Shown: piece by piece, positions 59,011 to 64,000 of the stretch
Layout: the number at the start of each line of letters is the position of its first letter
How positions within the stretch are numbered: position 1 is the first letter of the stretch
DNA from: Lucifuga dentata
Taxonomy: Eukaryota > Chordata > Actinopteri > Ophidiiformes > Bythitidae
Assembly: GCA_014773175.1 (NCBI GenBank)
Contig: VXCM01005681.1
Span: 20,734-84,733 of the forward strand
Reading direction: 5' to 3'
DNA length: 64,000 nt
Position numbers and translations under genes: made by a program
The notes under the pieces: model-generated
What the model saw: only the letters and a program-made list of their open reading frames with translations
The model's database searches: none
Told to the model about the DNA's origin: nothing

Positions 59011-59756
59011 TGGATTTACATGACAAGTCTTGATGCTCAATTCCAGTCTTTTGTCTATATCTGATATTTTGTTCAGCGTATTTACATTTTCTTTTTTAAG
59101 CAGCTCACATCTGATATCTGTATTTACATGGTTTTGACCTGTAGCATCCTGGATGCAGCTACACATGCGCACATTTCTGAGATGCATGTAAACAAAACGC
59201 TTCAATGGACTAAGATGAGAACTATTTAAAAATATGATCAGTGGGTTATAAACTTTCAGCAGATATGATGTGTGAGCATTTAGCTCCCATCCGGACATGT
59301 GTTTTTGTCGGTAAATCACAGAGGAGAAGTGGGTGGAGTTAGAGTTTTGCTGCTGTAACAGGAGCCTGTTATCACACACTAACATGTCTATTTGATATAC
59401 ACACACATCGGCACGTCTGATATATATATAGTATATCCTCCATTTCTGTTTACAGAGAGCAATCATCATATTGATCGCTTACATCATCCATACACGGACA
59501 AGGTGGAGCATTACGTAGGAGTCGGAAAGGGAAGGAAGTTCCAATCTGTGCATTTAGACACCAGTTGCATTGGTGGATATCTGACACGTATCCGATTTAT
59601 TTCTACACATGCAAGTGGACAAAATCGGATCTGAGAATATCCGATTCCATGTGGCTTTTTACCATTTACATCTTCAGGAAATATATCCGATATGTGTTGC
59701 ACGTGAGCAAAAAATCAGAATCAGGTTGCATGTGCATAGTAGTGTAAATCCAGCCT
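59011..59756 (+). mobile_element. hAT-like non-autonomous element R5, fullest copy
   Basis: Bounded by GTTGGATTTACA near 59009-59020 and its near-inverse TGTAAATCCAGC near 59744-59755, with CTATG outside both ends. The right half carries TATCCGATTTATTTCTACAC and GGATCTGAGAATATCCGATT, shared with 38.3 and 57.9 kb. The minus-strand frame of 167 codons inside (58966-59469) has no transposase motif I recognise. The superfamily is uncertain because the flanking duplication is only 5 bp. Confidence 0.5.
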
Positions 59757-60143
59757 ATGTGTCTGTCAGCTTTTTTTGGGGATCGTTCTGCCTCTTAGTG
59801 GCCAAGACAATTATTGAAGCTTTAAGTTGAATATAAAAGATGATTTCTCAAAATGTTGGTCTGAGTTTTTACAGTATAAAAGCAGCAAATAGGATGAGTT
59901 TGTCATGTCAATCTGGATGCACTGCAAATAAAGGTTTTTTGTTTGTTTGTTTTTAATTGAGTTCCCTGAATGTTCCCTGATGGTTATCAAGGGCATTTTT
60001 CTTAACACAGCTACAACATTCTCTTTTGGTAAAAATGTATGATGCCACAACATTATGAACATTCCTGTCGCATACGGTGGAAAAAAAAAAAAATCTACAC
60101 AGCCAATGTAAGTAACAGCAATTCCTCCTTTTCATTTGATGTC
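59757..60143. other. Single-copy sequence
   Basis: Nothing recognised. Confidence 0.45.
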
Positions 60144-60148
60144 AACTC

Positions 60149-60669
60149 TGTCATGGGTGGGTTCAGGAGTGAGGACTCAAATGCAGGCTCAGGCAGAATA
60201 TGTGGAAAAAACAGCNTGTCATGGGTGGGTTCAGGAGTGAGGACTCAAATGCAGGCTCAGGCAGAATATGTGGAAAAAACAGCCTTTAATTGCAGTCCAG
60301 GCAAGAATACTACTGATAGTGAGGCAGGATGAACTTACAGGACTCAGGCAGATAATTCAAAAGGCAGGCGGCGACAAAATAGAAGAATCAAACCATCAAA
60401 CATAAAGGCAGGAAAACCAGGAGACAAGAAACAAGCTAACCAGGCAAACAGGCAAACAAGCAAACAAGACGAGCAAACAAGACAATCTGGCAGAAAACAA
60501 AGGAACCCAGGGTTGTATAAATACTGAAGAGGTGATTAACTGATAGAACACAGGTGATGTAGAAAACTGGTGGGAAACTAAACAAAAACCGGAAGTAAAG
60601 CAAACTAGACAGCAACAAAACCAAGACTACAAAATAAAACAGGAAGTGACCAAAGAACAGATCATGACA
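60149..60669 (-). mobile_element. Solo LTR-like element with 5-bp TSD, minus strand
   Basis: Starts TGTCATGGGTGGG and ends CAGATCATGACA, giving 7-bp inverted TGTCATG/CATGACA termini. AACTC flanks both sides (60144-60148 and 60670-60674). The minus strand has a TATA-like box (complement of GTATAAATACTG, near 60514) and an AATTAAA variant signal toward its 3' end. Positions 60149-60215 and 60217-60283 (67 bp, exact) flank N 60216. This assembly duplicate lengthens the element by 68 bases. True length is about 453 bp. Confidence 0.75.
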
Positions 60670-60674
60670 AACTC

Positions 60675-60816
60675 TCCATGTTTGGTTGTTAGTGACTGAA
60701 CCAGAAACTACGTGTATTTCCGCTGGTTTGTCCTACAGCATCACCATCCTGGCACTGAAGTCCACAGTCATCATGAAACCACAAGAAACATGAATGCCAG
60801 GACGTGTGTCTGTGGC
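60675..60816. other. Single-copy sequence
   Basis: Nothing recognised. Confidence 0.4.
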
Positions 60817-60819
60817 TAA

Positions 60820-61389
60820 TGTTGCACTCGACAGACCTTGGAACTCGGATTTTTCCGACTTCCTACTTGAAAAAATGCATTGGAATGGCACTTGAAGTCA
60901 GAACTCCGACTGGGAAACTCGGACCAAAATTATCTACCCCGACTTTACGAGTATGACGTCACTCAACATGGCAGCACCCTTGGAAGCGAGCTTTATGAAT
61001 GGAAATGATCAGCTAACAGGCGAATACAGTATTTTTTCTTACGTGACATTGAAATAAAAAGGTCAAAATATATCACCAAGTTAACTATCTATCGTGTAAA
61101 ATAACTGTTTGCCATTGATACGTAAGTGTAAATAAGTTCAGGATATTACTTATATGCTCAATGTTTAATACCCACTGTGATTAATATCATTGTAAAACAA
61201 CACAACCAAACAGTCCTGTAGTCTAACTTTACTTTAGTTAGCATTTATTACTAAGTTTATTTAATCTTACAGTATTTATTGGTGTTCAGCCATGCTTTTT
61301 TATTTACATTTGGCTGGAATGGTTTGACGTCGGAAGTTGGAACTTCCGACTGGGAAGAATTTGACTTCCAAGGGTGCTCAAACACAGCA
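60820..61389 (-). mobile_element. Harbinger-like MITE, copy 2
   Basis: 570 bp, reverse orientation relative to 8.2 kb: TGTTGCACTCGACAGACCTT ... GGGTGCTCAAACACAGCA, flanked by TAA on both sides (60817-60819 and 61390-61392). The inner sequence GTTTAATACCCACTGTGATT is the complement of the matching part of copy 1. Confidence 0.75.
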
Positions 61390-61392
61390 TAA

Positions 61393-61545
61393 GCATGCAT
61401 CCAGGCTTTAGGTAAATTTCCTGTAGTCTTGGAAAACCAAGCATTGTTATCTGGGTAATACATATAAATCTATAATATTGTAAAAAGCATAAAGAAAAGG
61501 TGTCTCCTGTATCCTGTGGTATTGGAAAAGTAATGCCAAAAACTC
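61393..61545. other. Single-copy sequence
   Basis: Nothing recognised. Confidence 0.4.
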
Positions 61546-61584
61546 TTTTTTTTTTTTTTTTTTTTNTTTTTTTTTTTTTTTTTT
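61546..61584 (+). repeat. Poly-T run with a single N
   Basis: T homopolymer with N 61566. Confidence 0.9.
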
Positions 61585-62021
61585 GTTATTGTAAGCATGT
61601 AACCATGGAGATCACTCAGCAACAAATCACCAAAACCTGGAATCAAACACAAAATAGACATATTTGAGATCCTCCTATTTCCGGTTTTATGTGTGACTCC
61701 TCCTAAAAGTCTTAATTCCATTCTGAAGGGCAGCCACCGTTTTATTTTTTCAGTTTACATCTGAGCCAGCTGTTTCTTTAAGGTTCCGGTGCACCCTCAA
61801 AGTGTGAATAATATTCAGTAAGGAGTTACGCTTAAGTGGGAAAGCTTTTAGCACATTATCCACTGGCAATTGTGAGGTAATCGAATTTTCCAGCACAGGT
61901 CCCTTATTAAATATCTGCAGCAGCGGATTTGCATTCAAGAGTCTCCTAATGGGTTTAGCGGCTGCGGATCTCTGCTGTGTGTTTATGTAAGTGTCCATCT
62001 CTGACATTGAGGATGGGAGGT

Positions 62022-62022
<1 letters not shown>
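61585..62022. other. Single-copy block with candidate conserved noncoding element
   Basis: The part about 61775-62010 is balanced and repeat-free, with GGATTTGCATTCAAG (octamer-like), CCTAATGGGTTTAGCGGC and GAGGTAATCGAATTTTCC. Inference only. Confidence 0.3.
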
Positions 62023-62060
<38 letters not shown>

Positions 62061-62062
62061 AC
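62023..62062 (+). repeat. (CA)n microsatellite
   Basis: CA tract with one TA interruption. Confidence 0.95.
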
Positions 62063-62851
62063 CTTGGCTTTGGAAAAAAAATCTGGAGTCAGCTCTTTGG
62101 AAACATGATGCTTTCAGGTTCTGCTTGTAAACCTTAGTTTCTGACTTTAACTGTGGGAAAATGGACTAACCCATTACAGCCAAGACCAACTGGTCAAAAA
62201 AATTGATCCTGTTGAGAAAGAAATATCTTAAAATGTATCTTAAAAAGCCATTATATAAGGAGACAAATAAATAAAAGCATATGCTGACTGTTTAGCCCAC
62301 ATAAAAATAAAAATAGGCTCCATTAATCAAGATCTGGAGGAACCAATTCTTAATCAAATGATGAGGTAAATCAGATGATGAGCAACACAATCAAAAGTTT
62401 AATGCAGGCAATGGTTGAGAAATAGAAAAGCACTCTCATTCACCGTTTAGAAGTCAAATAAAGGGCTTTATCAATTTTTATCTTTTTTATTTTTTTGTCT
62501 CAGGATTTACAGGCCCACACAGCAATGGTTCCAAACAGCCCAAGCTCTCCATGAAGCCAAAGAAGAACTCTCTAAAAACCTTAACATGTAAGGGCAGCAA
62601 AAGATACAATTATACAACAATGGAGTCACAATCCAGGAACAGGGTCTGAAGTCCACAATGATGTGGAAGAATGAAGATCCTCAAAAGTCAGTGAGATGAT
62701 CCAGGATGATGATGGAGTCCAGTGAAACAGACCAAACTCCAGCAAAAGAGACCAAAAGAGAGATGACGAGTGACTTTAGAACCTCCCTCACACTGTTTCC
62801 TGTCCAGGGTTAATAGGGGAATGGAGGACAGTGCCCGAGCCTGCATGCTTC

Positions 62852-62853
<2 letters not shown>
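62063..62853. other. Single-copy sequence
   Basis: Nothing recognised. Confidence 0.45.
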
Positions 62854-62911
<58 letters not shown>

Positions 62912-62913
62912 TA
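62854..62913 (+). repeat. (TG)n microsatellite
   Basis: Long GT tract with one TA interruption. Confidence 0.95.
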
Positions 62914-63249
62914 TTGGACCTCTATGAGTGAGGAAGGCAAAACATTTTGCCTTGATAAGGATTCGCTTTAGGTGACGTCTAGACCGGATTTCAGTCCCTA
63001 TTGGGTTAAAAGTAAAGGAAATGAAAGAAGTGATTTCTTTCATCAGTCTGAAAAGCTTTGTGATATAAAATCCAAAGAGCAACTGAGGAAAGTAAAATGA
63101 TGATAAAGTAGAATGTCTCAACAAATGGCTGCTGTGCAGAAGAATAAAAGTAACTACAACTATTACTGTTAGTAACATGAATAAAAACAGTAATCCAAAT
63201 AATGAATGTGTGATGAAATTGAGCATGTATTTCCTGTTGTTAAGTGAAA

Positions 63250-63251
<2 letters not shown>
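62914..63251. other. Single-copy sequence
   Basis: Nothing recognised. The minus-strand 169-codon frame spanning both TG tracts is repeat translation at both ends. Confidence 0.45.

Positions 63252-63308
<57 letters not shown>
63252..63308 (+). repeat. (TG)n microsatellite
   Basis: Uninterrupted GT tract of 57 bases. Confidence 0.95.
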
Positions 63309-63309
<1 letters not shown>

Positions 63310-63802
63310 TTCTCATCATTTCTAAGGGTCTTAACAGGCTTCACATCGCACAATTAGGACAGAACATTGATATGTTTACTGTACTTACTACACAGCCTCA
63401 TATTTGCATCAGACTCTTCATGCAATATTTGAATATATATATGTATATATATATACACCCAATACACTGCGGTTCCCTGATATATGAAAATAACAGACTT
63501 GATGGAGGGATTTTACTTTTCAGAATCCATTATTTTCTATTCAAAACAAATCAGCAAAGAAAAGGACAAAAAGACAAGAAACACAGAAAATTTTCTCTGA
63601 GCTCATCCCTTGAATTCTTGAGCCTTGAGGTATGACAGACCTGACAGTGTTCATGATATAAATACAATAATACACTCAAAGATGTTCAAATATGGAAAAT
63701 AGCAGACTTGGTAGAAGAATTTTTCTCTGCTGAGTCTGTTTTGTTCAATAAACCGACATCTGGGAGTATATTACTGTACTTATATCATGACCAGTTTGTT
63801 CT
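63309..63802. other. Single-copy sequence
   Basis: A short (TA)n/(TATG) run at about 63434-63455. Nothing else. Confidence 0.45.
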
Positions 63803-64000
63803 TTAAAGGACCATACCACTCATTTTGCATGTTTGAGACTAATATATTCAATTTTCATACACAAAACGTTACTGACAATCATTTCCCAAAGCATACTACT
63901 GGAACGGCAAATTAAAAATGTTTTTCCTACANAACGTTACTGACAATCATTTCCCAAAGCATACTACTGGAACGGCAAATTAAAAATGTTTTTCCTACAT
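63803..64000 (+). mobile_element. TTAA MITE, subfamily 1, copy 6, cut by window end
   Basis: Starts TTAAAGGACCATACCACTC with the left inverted repeat. Positions 63865-63931 and 63933-63999 (67 bp, exact) flank N 63932 and are an assembly duplicate. The rest lies outside the window. Confidence 0.88.

Noticed and set aside
58966..59469. 167-codon minus-strand frame as a possible transposase
   Set aside because: It lies inside a non-autonomous hAT-like repeat and lacks transposase motifs.
62810..63319. 169-codon minus-strand frame
   Set aside because: Both ends are translated TG microsatellites, and the middle has no similarity I can recognise.

Overview
The window looks like gene-poor nuclear DNA from a teleost fish. 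The base composition is AT-rich and there are dozens of long (CA)n, (GA)n and poly-A/T tracts. The transposon mixture is typical of fish: TTAA-target MITEs, Helitron-like elements, Tc1/mariner- and Tigger-like ends, hAT- and Harbinger-like elements, solo LTRs, and 3' fragments of LINEs. I found no intact protein-coding gene, rRNA or tRNA. The long open frames are low-complexity translations (poly-Phe, His-Thr, Ser-Leu), read through gaps, or lie inside transposons. The only protein similarity I can support is to dead transposable elements: an RTE-like LINE tail (about 45.4-45.87 kb), an L2/CR1-like reverse-transcriptase tail on the minus strand (47.14-47.89 kb), and a piggyBac-like transposase remnant (23.97-24.18 kb).

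The dominant structure is one family of TTAA-flanked inverted-repeat elements whose ends read TTAAAGGACCATACC. I count 14 copies or fragments: 0.65, 3.2, 12.4, 18.3, 20.3, 21.9, 29.7, 35.4, 44.1, 51.4, 53.7 (outer), 54.2 (inner), 56.8 and 63.8 kb. They form two subfamilies with related ends but different bodies. One copy is inserted into the TTAA of another. Others carry Tigger-like or LTR-like insertions, so the relative order of events can be read. The ends resemble the T2/Kolobok group of vertebrate MITEs.

Other mobile DNA, left to right: Helitron-like elements at 1.7, 6.2, 31.0, 34.2 and 34.8 kb, some alternating with a second repeat (R4) in head-to-tail arrays; two Harbinger-like elements with TAA duplications in opposite orientation (8.2 and 60.8 kb); Tc1-like ends (8.9, 9.0 and 10.5 kb); a hAT-like element with a perfect 8-bp target duplication (26.7 kb); hAT-like fragments (38.3, 57.9, 59.0 kb); one forward solo LTR (52.46 kb); and a minus-strand LTR-like family (48.0, 53.8, 55.3, 60.1 kb), two members of which have 5-bp target duplications.

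Between repeats lie single-copy stretches. A few (about 5.4-6.0, 9.55-9.74, 16.0-16.45, 36.4-36.5, 49.4-49.7, 57.4-57.55, 58.15-58.47 and 61.77-62.0 kb) have the balanced, homeodomain-site-rich look of conserved noncoding elements. That is inference only.

Assembly quality matters here. Eight single-N gaps sit between exact direct duplicates of 61-67 bp, which is the signature of unmerged contig ends, and a 276-N gap lies at 41315-41590. I did not find a convincing undescribed functional system. The most informative material is the TTAA-MITE swarm and its nested insertions.
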